NCBI RefSeq assembly: GCF_023734115.1
Contig: NZ_AP025737.1
Location: 124,001 to 188,000 of the forward strand
From: Herbiconiux sp. L3-i23
GTDB lineage: Bacteria; Actinomycetota; Actinomycetes; Actinomycetales; Microbacteriaceae
DNA: 64,000 bases
Reading direction: 5' to 3'
Of the stretch, positions 1 to 7,841 are shown piece after piece (the stretch's first letter is position 1; each line of letters starts with the position of its first letter). The position numbers and the translations under genes were made by a program. The notes below the pieces were generated by a model. That model made no database searches and had not been told where the DNA came from. It saw nothing but the letters and a program-made list of their open reading frames with translations.

Positions 1-1694
1 TGGTCGGGCGCCCCGGCGGCGAAGAGCTCGCGGAGCGGTCCTCCCCAGCCGAGGTCGGTGAGTCGAGCGAGTGCGCGGCCTTCACCGGCTCGTTCGGTCT
101 GCGGCAGGTTGCCTCGAACCGGCACGCCGCGGGAGCTCGCGCCCGTCGGCCACTGCGCACGCGGCTCGACGACGACGCCCACGCGGTCGAGCGACTGGGT
201 GGCCTCCCGGCTCGAGTCCTCCGGGACGTCGGTCGGGTACCAGGCGCCGGCGCACCGGTCGCATCGCCCGCACGGTGCTGCGCTCGGATCGTCGAGCGTG
301 CGCTGCAGGAACTCCATACGACAACCGTCGGTCGTCTCGTAATCGAGCATGTGCTGCTGCTCGGCCGTGCGCGCCTCGGCGATCCGGTCGTAACGGTCGG
401 CGTCGTACGACCACGGCGTTCCCGTCGACACCCATCCGCCTCGCACCCGCCGCACCGCGCCGTCGACGTCGAGGACCTTCAGCAGCAGCTCGAGCCGCGA
501 TCGCCGGATGTCGACCAGCGCTTCGAGCGCCGGGGTGGAGAGAGGCTCGTCGCCGAGTTCCCGCAGCACCGCTTCGGCCCGCTCCTGAGTGGGCATCGCC
601 GCGGTAGCGAAGTACTGCCAGATATCCGGATCCTCGGGGCCGGGAAGCAGCAGGACGTCGGCGTTCTCTGTGGCACGTCCGGCGCGTCCGACCTGCTGGT
701 AGTAAGCCACCGGCGAGCTCGGGGCGCCGAGGTGCAGCACGAAGCCGAGATCGGGCTTGTCGAAGCCCATGCCGAGGGCGCTCGTCGCGACGAGCGCCTT
801 GACCCTGTTCTGCTCGAGCAACTCTTCGGCCTGTTCGCGCTGGTCGGGGTCGGTCTGACCCGTGTAAGCGAGGACCTCGTGGCCTGCTTCGCGCAGCAGC
901 CGCGCGGTGTCCTCGGCCGCCGAGACGGTGAGGGCGTAGATGATGCCGCTGCCCGGCAACTCGCTGATATGCGCCATGAGCCAGCCGAGCCGGGCCGCGG
1001 CATTGGGCAGTCTCAGGACGCCGAGGCGGAGCGAGCTCCGTGCGAGCGGCCCGCGGATGGTCAGCACCGCACCGGCGGCGGGCCCTGCCGCGCCGAGCTG
1101 CTCGGCGACATCGGCGACGACTCGGGCATTCGCCGTGGCCGTCGTCGCCAGCACGGGAACGCCGGTCGGAATCCGCTCGATCAGTTCGCGTAACCGGCGG
1201 TAGTCGGGTCGGAAGTCGTGACCCCAATCGGAGATGCAATGCGCCTCGTCGACCACGACGAGCCCGGTGCGATCGACCAGCTCGGGCAGTTGCTCGTCGC
1301 GGAAGGTCGGATTGTTGAGACGCTCCGGCGACACCAGCAGCACGTCCACCTCGTCGCGCGCGATCTGAGCGCGAACGTCGTCCCACTCGTGGGCGTTGGC
1401 CGAGTTGATGGCGACCGCCCGCACTCCCGCGCGCGCGGCGGCGGCGACCTGATCGCGCATCAACGCGAGCAGCGGGGAGACGAGCAGTGTGGGCCCGGCC
1501 CCGCGGTCGCGCAGCAGTCGGGTGGCGACGAAGTAGACCGCCGACTTGCCCCAGCCGGTGCGCTGCACGACCAGCGCCCGCCGGGCATCGTCTACGAGCG
1601 CCGAGATCGCCTCGAACTGGCCGTCGTGGAAGACCGCGTCGGGCCGACCGACCAGCTCGCGGAGTGCGGATTCGGCAGCGACGCGGGTATCCAT
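1..1694 (-). CDS. recQ: RecQ-family ATP-dependent DNA helicase (3' end outside window)
   Basis: Unwinds DNA 3' to 5' during recombination and repair. The reading frame is open from the ATG at 1694 to the window edge, about 564 residues. Visible: a Walker A loop (RTGWGKS) near residue 45-51, a DEAH box followed by CIS (VVDEAHCIS) near residue 148, the helicase C-terminal motif around YYQQVGRAGRA (plus-strand 670-710), and the RecQ zinc-binding region with one Cys after TTDG and three in CGRCDRC (about 250-330). The C-terminal end is cut off. The start has no separated Shine-Dalgarno; a CAGGCT box six bases upstream is compatible with a leaderless transcript. Family assignment is firm; whether this is RecQ proper or an actinobacterial RecQ paralogue cannot be told without the C-terminus. 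Confidence 0.93.
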   Translation of the reverse strand, partial: MDTRVAAESALRELVGRPDAVFHDGQFEAISALVDDARRALVVQRTGWGKSAVYFVATRLLRDRGAGPTLLVSPLLALMRDQVAAAARAGVRAVAINSANAHEWDDVRAQIARDEVDVLLVSPERLNNPTFRDEQLPELVDRTGLVVVDEAHCISDWGHDFRPDYRRLRELIERIPTGVPVLATTATANARVVADVAEQLGAAGPAAGAVLTIRGPLARSSLRLGVLRLPNAAARLGWLMAHISELPGSGIIYALTVSAAEDTARLLREAGHEVLAYTGQTDPDQREQAEELLEQNRVKALVATSALGMGFDKPDLGFVLHLGAPSSPVAYYQQVGRAGRATENADVLLLPGPEDPDIWQYFATAAMPTQERAEAVLRELGDEPLSTPALEALVDIRRSRLELLLKVLDVDGAVRRVRGGWVSTGTPWSYDADRYDRIAEARTAEQQHMLDYETTDGCRMEFLQRTLDDPSAAPCGRCDRCAGAWYPTDVPEDSSREATQSLDRVGVVVEPRAQWPTGASSRGVPVRGNLPQTERAGEGRALARLTDLGWGGPLRELFAAGAPD

Positions 1695-1737
1695 CTCCCA
1701 AGCCTGCCAGGCCGGTCCGACACCGCGATCCGAGCGA

Positions 1738-2175
1738 TCACTCCGCTTCGATGGGAAGCCACAGCTCGCAGGTCGCGGTGCTGAAGTCGTCCGAGCGCTC
1801 GAGCACCGCGACGATCGACGGACCGGGGCGCAGCCGCCAGGGGTTCGAGGGGAACCAGTCGGTGGCGGTCGCCGCCCATGCCTTCTGCAGGACGGCCGGA
1901 TAATCGCCCGCGACCCGGAAGACGGCCCACATGCCGGCCGGAACGCGGATGACGTCGAGATCGTCGGGCGCGGCCGTGGAGTCGCGGATGGCGACGCCGT
2001 GCAGGTAGATCAGTTCGGTTCCTTCGGTGTAGTCGGGGTCGACGTCTGCGCTGACCTGCAGCAGTCCTGCCGGCTCCGTCTCGCTGAGCGCTTTCAGACG
2101 GATGTGCTCCGACGCGGGGAGCGACTCGACATGGGCTCGGATGTGAGGATTGATCCCCTCGTGGATGAGAGGCAC
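1738..2175 (-). CDS. GyrI-like effector-binding domain, downstream half of an amber-split AraC regulator
   Basis: This 145-residue frame begins with GTG immediately after the TAG that ends the AraC-type half, in the same reading frame. It starts VPLIHEGINPHI, which in related regulators follows directly on GHAA inside one continuous protein, and it carries the GyrI/AraC effector-binding fold (GLLQVSADVDP, WAVFRVAGDYP, DWFPSN, ELWLPI). The fold binds small ligands and tunes the DNA-binding half. It has no Shine-Dalgarno of its own; expression would need readthrough or reinitiation at the GTG. It could be a functional separate domain, a reinitiation product, or the tail of a pseudogene. The domain identity is clear, the expression is not. 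Confidence 0.7.
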   Translation of the reverse strand: MPLIHEGINPHIRAHVESLPASEHIRLKALSETEPAGLLQVSADVDPDYTEGTELIYLHGVAIRDSTAAPDDLDVIRVPAGMWAVFRVAGDYPAVLQKAWAATATDWFPSNPWRLRPGPSIVAVLERSDDFSTATCELWLPIEAE

Positions 2176-2604
2176 CTACGCGGCGTGGCCTACGAGGCGG
2201 AAGTCCGGTCGATTCTCGATGCGGGTGTCCATACTGCTGCTTCCTTCGACGGTCAGGCGGAACCTGAGTTGCGGTTGTGTTCGAAGAGGGCCGCCCGAAC
2301 GGCGTACGTCGGCGGGACTCGCGCCGTGCACCGATCGGAACGCCCGGCCGAACGCCTCGGTGGAGCCGTACCCGTATCGCACTGCGATCGCCAACAACTC
2401 ACCGCCGCCGAGGACGTCTCCGACCGCGACCGTCATCCGTCGGCGGCGGATGTACTCCGAAAGCGGCATGCCCGAAAGCGAGGCGAACATCCGGCGGAGG
2501 TGGTACTCCGTCGTCCCGAGACCAGACGCGAGCGCGCTCACCTCGATGTCGTCGGTCAGACGTTCCTCGATCAGCTCGACGAGTCGGTTCAGTTCCGCGA
2601 TCAT
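2176..2604 (-). CDS. AraC-family transcriptional regulator, DNA-binding half (ends at in-frame TAG)
   Basis: DNA-binding part of an AraC-family regulator, 142 residues. Two helix-turn-helix units are visible: VSALASGLGTTEYHLRRMF (about residues 20-38) and the second around LLAIAVRYGYGSTEAFGRAFR followed by the family signature HGASPADVR. The ATG at 2604 was chosen over longer options because GAAGGGAGCGCC precedes it at normal spacing. The frame ends with TAG at 2178-2176, after GHAA, exactly where relatives continue into the GyrI-like domain that follows in frame without a gap. Read through, the product would be about 287 residues, the usual size of this AraC-GyrI class. Confidence 0.8.
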   Translation of the reverse strand: MIAELNRLVELIEERLTDDIEVSALASGLGTTEYHLRRMFASLSGMPLSEYIRRRRMTVAVGDVLGGGELLAIAVRYGYGSTEAFGRAFRSVHGASPADVRRSGGPLRTQPQLRFRLTVEGSSSMDTRIENRPDFRLVGHAA

Positions 2605-2723
2605 GGCGCTCCCTTCGGCAACCACCTTGCCGATCTCACCGCGATCGAACCCTACTTCCGCGGTCCGATCCGATCGGTTCCTCTCGTCGAGCGAGCAGTG
2701 GAGCAAGATTTTCGGCCCGACGC

Positions 2724-2755
2724 TTGACCCTGCCGTAGCGTCAGCCCTTCACGCT
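2724..2755 (+). promoter_or_regulatory. MerR-type operator/promoter of the DUF1048-ABC exporter operon
   Basis: A good -35 (TTGACC, 2724-2729) is followed by the dyad CTGnCG-TAG-CGnCAG at 2730-2744 and a weak -10 (CACGCT, 2750-2755). The spacer is about 20 bp, the overlong spacing that MerR regulators correct by DNA distortion. The -10 ends six bases before the ATG at 2762, so the transcript would be leaderless. The MerR gene at the end of the same operon (4812-5585) is the obvious ligand. Site identification is by pattern only. Confidence 0.5.
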
Positions 2756-2761
2756 CGTCGC

Positions 2762-3160
2762 ATGAACACTTCACTCACCTGGATCGAAAAGCTCGTCGGC
2801 AGCATCGACGACAAGAAGCAGTACCGCGACTACCGGGCGCGCGTCCGCCGCCTGCCCGGCGACTACCGTTCGACGGCCGAGGCCATCGAGCGCTACCTCA
2901 CCCACGTCGGACCCACCTCGGACAGTGATGCGCTCCTCGCCGTGCTCACCGACCTCGTCGAACGACTGGAGGCCGGCGTCGCCCGCGGCGCCTCCGTGGC
3001 CGACGTCATCGGCGATGACCCCGTCGCATTCGCCGAGGAGCTCCTGCGGGTGCATCCCGGCGCCGGCTGGATGGATGGCTGGATCGGGAGCGAGCGCACA
3101 CGGCTGACGGATGCGGTGCGCGCCGCGAGCGCGAGCGCGGGCGCGGGCGGTGCACGATGA
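2762..3160 (+). CDS. DUF1048 family protein
   Basis: A 132-residue mostly helical cytosolic protein of the DUF1048 family (typical start SLTWIEKLVGSIDDKKQYRDYRARVRRLP). Its function is not established; members are usually found beside PadR- or MerR-regulated drug-export ABC genes, as here. It carries a conserved aromatic stretch (GWMDGWIG) near residue 100. Its stop overlaps the next gene (ATGA at 3157-3160), so it is translationally coupled to the ABC ATPase. The ATG lies directly downstream of a MerR-like promoter and has no Shine-Dalgarno. Confidence 0.85.
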   Translation: MNTSLTWIEKLVGSIDDKKQYRDYRARVRRLPGDYRSTAEAIERYLTHVGPTSDSDALLAVLTDLVERLEAGVARGASVADVIGDDPVAFAEELLRVHPGAGWMDGWIGSERTRLTDAVRAASASAGAGGAR

Positions 3161-3990
3161 GCGCGGCGACGGTGCCGGCGATCGCGGTCCGCGGCATCGA
3201 GAAGTCGTACAAGGAGTTGCGAGTGCTGCGCGGCGTCGACCTCGAGGTGCAACGCGGCACCGTGTTCGCGCTGCTCGGCTCGAACAGGGCGGGCAAGACG
3301 ACGCTCGTGAAGATCCTCTCCACCCTGCTGAAGGCCGACTCGGGGACGGCGTCGATCGTCGGACTCGACGTCGCGACGCAGGCGGCCGAGGTGCGGGCGG
3401 CGATCAGCCTGACCGGGCAGTTCGCCGCCGTCGACGAGCAGCTGAGCGGACGCGAGAATCTCGTGCTCATCGCCCGCCTCCGCCATCTGCGTTCGCCGGG
3501 CGCCATCGCCGACGAGCTGCTCGCCCGCTTCTCGCTTACCGAGGCCGGCGCCCGGAAGGCGTCGACCTACTCGGGTGGCATGCGGCGGCGGCTGGACATC
3601 GCGATGAGCCTCATCGGCGACCCGGCCGTCATCTTCCTCGACGAGCCGACCACCGGCCTCGACCCCGAGGCACGGCAGGAGGTGTGGGAGACGGTGCGGC
3701 AGCTCGTCGGCAAAGGCACCACCGTGCTGCTGACGACCCAGTACCTGGAGGAGGCCGAGCAGCTCGCCGATCGCATCGCGATCCTGCACCAGGGCCGCAT
3801 CATCGTCGACGGAACGCTCGCCGAGCTCAAGAAGCTGCTGCCCGCCGCGACCGTCGAGTACGTCGAGAAGCAGCCCACCCTCGAGGAGGTGTTCCTCGCC
3901 CTGACCGGCGACGGCGCCGACGAGATCACCGACCAGACCGACGCCGAGACCACCGGCGGCAGCGCTGCCACGGCATCGGCCGAGAAGTAG
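3157..3990 (+). CDS. ABC transporter ATP-binding protein (drug-resistance DrrA type)
   Basis: A 277-residue ATPase that powers the permease encoded immediately downstream. Walker A reads GSNRAGKTT (about residue 41) rather than the usual GPNGAGKTT; it still satisfies GxxxxGKT. The signature is YSGGMRRRLDIA and Walker B is VIFLDEPTTGLDPEARQ, followed by the H-loop region LLTTQYLEEAEQLADRI, where the switch histidine position is Gln (TTQYLEEA), common in this subfamily. The short C-terminal extension ends TLEEVFLALTGDG, typical of DrrA-like exporters. Overlaps DUF1048 by four bases. Confidence 0.93.
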   Translation: MSAATVPAIAVRGIEKSYKELRVLRGVDLEVQRGTVFALLGSNRAGKTTLVKILSTLLKADSGTASIVGLDVATQAAEVRAAISLTGQFAAVDEQLSGRENLVLIARLRHLRSPGAIADELLARFSLTEAGARKASTYSGGMRRRLDIAMSLIGDPAVIFLDEPTTGLDPEARQEVWETVRQLVGKGTTVLLTTQYLEEAEQLADRIAILHQGRIIVDGTLAELKKLLPAATVEYVEKQPTLEEVFLALTGDGADEITDQTDAETTGGSAATASAEK

Positions 3991-4003
3991 AAGGAACGAA
4001 TCC

Positions 4004-4771
4004 ATGAACACGCACTTCTTCGGCGACACCGCCGTGCTCACCGGTCGCTCACTGACCCACATCGTGCGCAGCCCCGACACCATCATCACGACCGCGGTGA
4101 CACCCGTCGCGATCATGCTGCTCTTCGTCTACGTCTTCGGAGGCGCCATCGACACCGGCGGCGCCTCGGACTCGTACGTCGTCTACCTGCTCCCCGGAAT
4201 CCTGCTCATCACCGTCGCGTCGGGCATCGCATACACCGCGTACCGGTTGTTCGGCGACCTGCAGGGCGGCATCTTCGAACGCTTCCAGTCGATGCCGATC
4301 GCCCGCGCCTCGGTGCTGTGGGCGCACGTCCTCACCTCGCTCATCGCCAATTTCGTCTCGCTGGTGCTGGTCGTCGGCGTCGCTCTGATCATGGGCTTCC
4401 GCACCGGCGCCGACATCGGCGGCTGGCTCGCGGTGATCGGCATCATGGCCCTGTTCACCTTCGCCCTCACCTGGCTCGCGGTCATTCCGGGCCTGCTCGC
4501 CAGTTCGGTCGAGGGGGCGAGCGCGTTCTCCTACCCGCTCATCTTCCTGCCGTTCATCAGTTCGGCCTTCGCGCCGACGGAGTCGATGCCCGGCCCGGTG
4601 CGCTGGTTCGCCGAGAACCAGCCCGTCACCTCGATCGTCGACTCGATCCGCGCGATCTTCGCGGGCCGGCCGGTGGGCGGAGAACTGTGGGTCGCCCTCG
4701 CGTGGTGCGCAGGCATCCTGGTGGTCGCCTTCGCCGTGTCGATGGTCGTCTACCGACGGAAGACCTCCTGA
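4004..4771 (+). CDS. ABC-2 type transporter permease (DrrB type)
   Basis: A 255-residue membrane protein with about six hydrophobic segments and the ABC-2 core motif around residues 60-100 (ASGIAYTAYRLFGDLQGGIFERFQSMPI). FLPFISSAFAPTESMPGPVRWFAENQP is the usual late-domain signature. With the ATPase 13 bases upstream it makes a half-transporter exporter for an unknown hydrophobic or drug-like compound. A Shine-Dalgarno-like AGAAGGAA precedes the ATG. The MerR regulator 40 bases downstream suggests induction by the exported compound. Confidence 0.92.
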   Translation: MNTHFFGDTAVLTGRSLTHIVRSPDTIITTAVTPVAIMLLFVYVFGGAIDTGGASDSYVVYLLPGILLITVASGIAYTAYRLFGDLQGGIFERFQSMPIARASVLWAHVLTSLIANFVSLVLVVGVALIMGFRTGADIGGWLAVIGIMALFTFALTWLAVIPGLLASSVEGASAFSYPLIFLPFISSAFAPTESMPGPVRWFAENQPVTSIVDSIRAIFAGRPVGGELWVALAWCAGILVVAFAVSMVVYRRKTS

Positions 4772-4811
4772 CGGCTCGCGCCGACGGGAGCAGGAAGGGC
4801 AGGATCGGACC

Positions 4812-5585
4812 GTGCTGACCATCAGTCAACTGGCCGCCTACGCCGGTGTCACCGTGCGGGCCGTCCGTCACTACCATCAGATCGGGCTGCTGCCGGAACC
4901 GGAGCGCGACCGGTCCGGCTACCGCCGATACGGTGCGCACGCGGTGGTGTCGCTCGTGAAGATCGCCACCCTCGCCGATGCCGGCGTGCCGCTGGCCGAG
5001 ATCGCCGAACTGCTCGAGGCCGACGATGCGACCTTCGCCGCCGCCGTCCGCCGCATCGACGCACGGATCCGCGACGAGATCGCGAGGCTCGAGCGCAGCC
5101 GCGACTCGGTGGAGCAGTTGGCTGCGGGCGATGCGATGCTGCTGCCGCCGGAGGTGGTGGAGTATCTCGACCGCCTACGGGCTCTCGGCATCTCGGGACC
5201 CGTGCTCGAGGGCGAGCGAGACGGCTGGGTCATCATGGCGGCGCGCTGGCCCGACCGGGTGCGCGAATGGATGCCGGGCAAGCTGGCCTCGCTCGAGGAT
5301 CCGCGCATCGTGCGGCTCTACCAGGTGCTGTCGCGGCTGTTCACAGAGGAGCCGGACGAACCCCTGATGGTCGAGGCGGCGGACCTCATGGCGAGCCTCG
5401 CCGAGGAGGCGTACGAGCAGGGCTACAACACCCAGCAGGAGTCGCAGGAGGACGAGGTCCCCTTCGATCTGCTCGAGCTGCTGGCACTGGAAACCGACCC
5501 TCGCGCGCAGCGGATGGTCGAATTGATGCGCGAGCGTGGCTGGGCGGGATGGACCCGGCTGGAACGGGTGGCCCCGCTGGGCTGA
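4812..5585 (+). CDS. MerR-family transcriptional regulator
   Basis: 257 residues; the N-terminal winged helix is standard MerR (LTISQLAAYAGVTVRAVRHY, then IGLLPEPERDRSGYRRY), followed by a dimerisation helix (about residues 75-110) and a roughly 150-residue helical sensor domain without the Cys clusters of metal sensors. GTG start with GGAAGGGCAGG upstream. As the last gene of the exporter operon it probably controls the overlong-spacer promoter at 2724-2755, switching on export when the large C-terminal domain binds a compound. The ligand is unknown. Confidence 0.9.
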   Translation: MLTISQLAAYAGVTVRAVRHYHQIGLLPEPERDRSGYRRYGAHAVVSLVKIATLADAGVPLAEIAELLEADDATFAAAVRRIDARIRDEIARLERSRDSVEQLAAGDAMLLPPEVVEYLDRLRALGISGPVLEGERDGWVIMAARWPDRVREWMPGKLASLEDPRIVRLYQVLSRLFTEEPDEPLMVEAADLMASLAEEAYEQGYNTQQESQEDEVPFDLLELLALETDPRAQRMVELMRERGWAGWTRLERVAPLG

Positions 5586-5605
5586 GTTCCGGTATGGGCT
5601 GCCCC

Positions 5606-5887
5606 TCAGCCCTCCTCGGCGGCCCAGCGTCCGAGCGCCACGATCGCCGCGCGCAGTGCGCGTCCGCGGTCGGTCAGCGCGTACGCGCGGGTGTTGTGAC
5701 GCAGCGGCAACCGCGAGAGCACCCCCGCTTCTTCGAGCTCGCGCAGGCGGGTGGCCAGTATGTTCGTCGGCACTCCGAGCTCGCGCTGCAGGTCGCCGTA
5801 GCGCTTCGGCTCGTCGAGCAACTGCTCCACGATGAGCAGAGCCCATCGGGCTCCGACGATGTCGAGCGCTGCGGCGAGGTCGCTCAC
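5606..5887 (-). CDS. HxlR-family winged-helix regulator
   Basis: 93 residues, the compact size of HxlR (MarR-like) regulators: ALDIVGARWALLIVEQLLDEPKRYGDLQRELGVPTNILATRLRELEEAGVLSR. Its GTG start overlaps the stop of the upstream VOC gene (GTGA, 5884-5887), so both are made from one transcript. The promoter of that transcript holds a perfect palindrome (6296-6314) of the kind HxlR proteins bind, which suggests autoregulation. Confidence 0.88.
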   Translation of the reverse strand: MSDLAAALDIVGARWALLIVEQLLDEPKRYGDLQRELGVPTNILATRLRELEEAGVLSRLPLRHNTRAYALTDRGRALRAAIVALGRWAAEEG

Positions 5888-6288
5888 GCGGTCGGGGCGG
5901 CGTCCGTCTTCATCCAGAACGGCGAGTAGTGGTAGCCGTCGGGGTCGTCGAACTGGCGCTGGTACATGAAGGGGTAGTCGTCGGTGTCGCCGATGCGCCC
6001 GCCCGCCGCACCGGCGCGCTCGACGAGCTCGTCCACCGCTTCCCGGCTGCCGAGATCGAACGAGACGGTGACCTTGGATGGCGTGTCGGGTCCGCCGATC
6101 AGCTCTTCGGTGCCGCCGACGCTGGCGTACATCTCACGGCTGCCGAGCATGAGGTACTGCTCGGGGGCGATCGCGAAGCACGACACGTTGTGGTCGGACA
6201 TCTCGGGGTTCAGGGTCCACCCGAGGGCGGTGTAGAAGGCGGTGGCGCGCTCGACGTTCTCGACCGGGCAGGTGATGAAAAGGCTCAT
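5884..6288 (-). CDS. VOC-superfamily (glyoxalase/bleomycin-resistance-like) protein
   Basis: 134 residues with the paired beta-alpha-beta modules of the vicinal-oxygen-chelate fold; it opens SLFITCPVENVERATAFYTALGWTLNPEMSD and closes with QRQFDDPDGYHYSPFWM. Substrate unknown; members are dioxygenases, lyases or binding proteins. The ATG at 6288 was chosen because the -10 region ends about six bases before it and homologues begin at this Met; longer frames upstream run through the operator. It is the first gene of a two-gene operon with the HxlR regulator. Confidence 0.85.
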   Translation of the reverse strand: MSLFITCPVENVERATAFYTALGWTLNPEMSDHNVSCFAIAPEQYLMLGSREMYASVGGTEELIGGPDTPSKVTVSFDLGSREAVDELVERAGAAGGRIGDTDDYPFMYQRQFDDPDGYHYSPFWMKTDAAPTA

Positions 6289-6294
6289 GCGGGC

Positions 6295-6324
6295 ATACTT
6301 GCAAAATGCAAGTACCCCTGTCAA
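6295..6324 (-). promoter_or_regulatory. HxlR-type operator in a leaderless promoter
   Basis: A perfect -35 (TTGACA, 6324-6319) is followed by the 19-bp palindrome TACTTGCATTTTGCAAGTA (6314-6296 on the minus strand), which fills the spacer and overlaps the -10 (AAGTAT, 6300-6295). The start codon at 6288 lies six bases past the -10. A dimer bound here would block polymerase, fitting HxlR repression of the VOC-hxlR operon. Confidence 0.6.
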
Positions 6325-6380
6325 TGGGTGCGAGAGCGGGCCGTCGCGACGCAGGAACGACTCGCTGTCGCTTGCGCGCC

Positions 6381-6791
6381 TCAGGCGACCGCGCGCTTGA
6401 CGAGGTCGAGCAATCGCTTCTCGTCCTCGTCCGAGAGAGCGAGGATCGCGTACGAGCTCGGCCACATGCCACCGTCTCCGATGAGCGTCGCGTCCTCGAA
6501 TCCGAAGGTGGAGGACGTGGTCTTGTACTTCGACGCGGCCATGAAGAAGCAGACCACCGTGCCGTCGAGGTAGTAGGCGGGCTGGCCGTAGCGGAGCTTC
6601 GGCTGCAGCTGTGGAACCTGCTCGAGGATCGCCTCGTGGATGCGGAGGGCGATGTGCTGCTCGTCGGGCGTCATCGCATCGATGATCTTCCGCACCTCGG
6701 CGTCGCCGTTCTCGCGCTTCTTGAGTTCCGCGGCTCGGACCCTCATCGCCTTTCGCTCGTCGGCGGAGAACGTGTCGGACTGGTCGGGCAT
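6381..6791 (-). CDS. DUF1801 domain-containing protein
   Basis: 136 residues. The C-terminal two thirds match the DUF1801/YdhG fold: VRKIIDAMTPDEQHIALRIHEAILEQVPQLQPKLRYGQPAYYLDGTVVCFF. The family includes proteins called iron chaperones by similarity, but no function is established. The ATG at 6791 is preceded by AAGGGAAGACC; a Met codon further upstream lacks a ribosome site. The gene stands alone between two divergent units. Confidence 0.8.
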   Translation of the reverse strand: MPDQSDTFSADERKAMRVRAAELKKRENGDAEVRKIIDAMTPDEQHIALRIHEAILEQVPQLQPKLRYGQPAYYLDGTVVCFFMAASKYKTTSSTFGFEDATLIGDGGMWPSSYAILALSDEDEKRLLDLVKRAVA

Positions 6792-6934
6792 GGTCTTCCC
6801 TTCGGTTGCGAGAGCGTTCCTCAACGTTAGGGAGCAGCATCGCTCCTGTCTTCTCGAAACCTGACCGGTCGGCGCTCGTCGTCGCGGTCGGGCCGGCGCC
6901 GTGTCACGCCCGCGAAGGGCTCAGCGGAGCGGAA

Positions 6935-6940
6935 TAGGCT
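6935..6940 (+). promoter_or_regulatory. -10 box of a leaderless menB transcript
   Basis: TAGGCT ends six bases before the menB ATG at 6947, with no Shine-Dalgarno between them. Confidence 0.5.
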
Positions 6941-6946
6941 CGGGGC

Positions 6947-7828
6947 ATGGCCGTCTCCGAACTGTTCGACCCCGAAGAGTGGACCGATGTCGACGGGTGG
7001 GCCGGTGACGACATCACCTACCACCGTTCCCGCGACGGGCGCATCGCGCGGGTCGCGTTCAACCGCCCCGAGGTGCGCAACGCGTTCCGCCCTCAGACGG
7101 TCGACGAGCTCTACCGTGCCCTCGATCACGCGCGGCAGGACTCGCGGGTCGGCGTGGTGCTGCTGACCGGGAACGGCCCGAGCCCGAAGGACGGCGGCTG
7201 GGCGTTCTGCAGCGGCGGCGACCAGCGCATCCGCGGCCGTGACGGCTATCGGTACGAGTCCGGCGAGACCGCGACCGGGCGCCTGCACATCCTCGAGGTG
7301 CAGCGCCTCATCCGCTTCATGCCGAAGGTCGTCATCGCCGTGATCCCCGGCTGGGCGGCCGGCGGCGGGCATTCGCTGCACGTGGTCTGCGACCTCAGCA
7401 TCGCGAGCGCCGAACACGGCAGGTTCAAGCAGACCGACGCCGACGTCGGATCCTTCGACGCGGGCTACGGCAGCGCCTACTTCGCCCGACAGGTGGGCCA
7501 GAAGTTCGCCCGCGAAGTCTTCTTCCTCGCCCGGGAGTACAGCGCCGAGCGGGCGCTCGAGACCGGGGCGATCAACGCGGTCGTGCCGCACGCCGAGCTC
7601 GAGAGCACCGCTCTCGACTGGGCGCGCGAGATCCTCGGCAAGTCGCCGACCGCGATCCGGATGCTGAAGTTCGCGTTCAACGCGGTGGACGACGGCATGG
7701 TCGGCCAGCAGGTCTTCGCCGGGGAGGCGACCCGTCTCGCGTACGGCACCGACGAAGCGGTCGAGGGGCGCGACGCGTTCCTCGAGAAGCGCGATCCCGA
7801 CTGGTCGCCCTACCCGTGGCACTTCTGA
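6947..7828 (+). CDS. menB: 1,4-dihydroxy-2-naphthoyl-CoA synthase MenB
   Basis: 293 residues, crotonase fold. It cyclises o-succinylbenzoyl-CoA to 1,4-dihydroxy-2-naphthoyl-CoA in menaquinone synthesis. Family-specific stretches: FNRPEVRNAFRPQTVDEL, the oxyanion loop AFCSGGDQRIRGRDGY, VIPGWAAGGGHSLHVVCDLSIAS, TDADVGSFDAGYGSAYFARQVG and the C-terminal YGTDEAVEGRDAFLEKRDPDW. Length and motifs are those of MenB rather than general enoyl-CoA hydratases. It is followed after 13 bases by menE, the preceding step of the pathway. Confidence 0.96.
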   Translation: MAVSELFDPEEWTDVDGWAGDDITYHRSRDGRIARVAFNRPEVRNAFRPQTVDELYRALDHARQDSRVGVVLLTGNGPSPKDGGWAFCSGGDQRIRGRDGYRYESGETATGRLHILEVQRLIRFMPKVVIAVIPGWAAGGGHSLHVVCDLSIASAEHGRFKQTDADVGSFDAGYGSAYFARQVGQKFAREVFFLAREYSAERALETGAINAVVPHAELESTALDWAREILGKSPTAIRMLKFAFNAVDDGMVGQQVFAGEATRLAYGTDEAVEGRDAFLEKRDPDWSPYPWHF

Positions 7829-7841
7829 TCCCGACGCGTCG

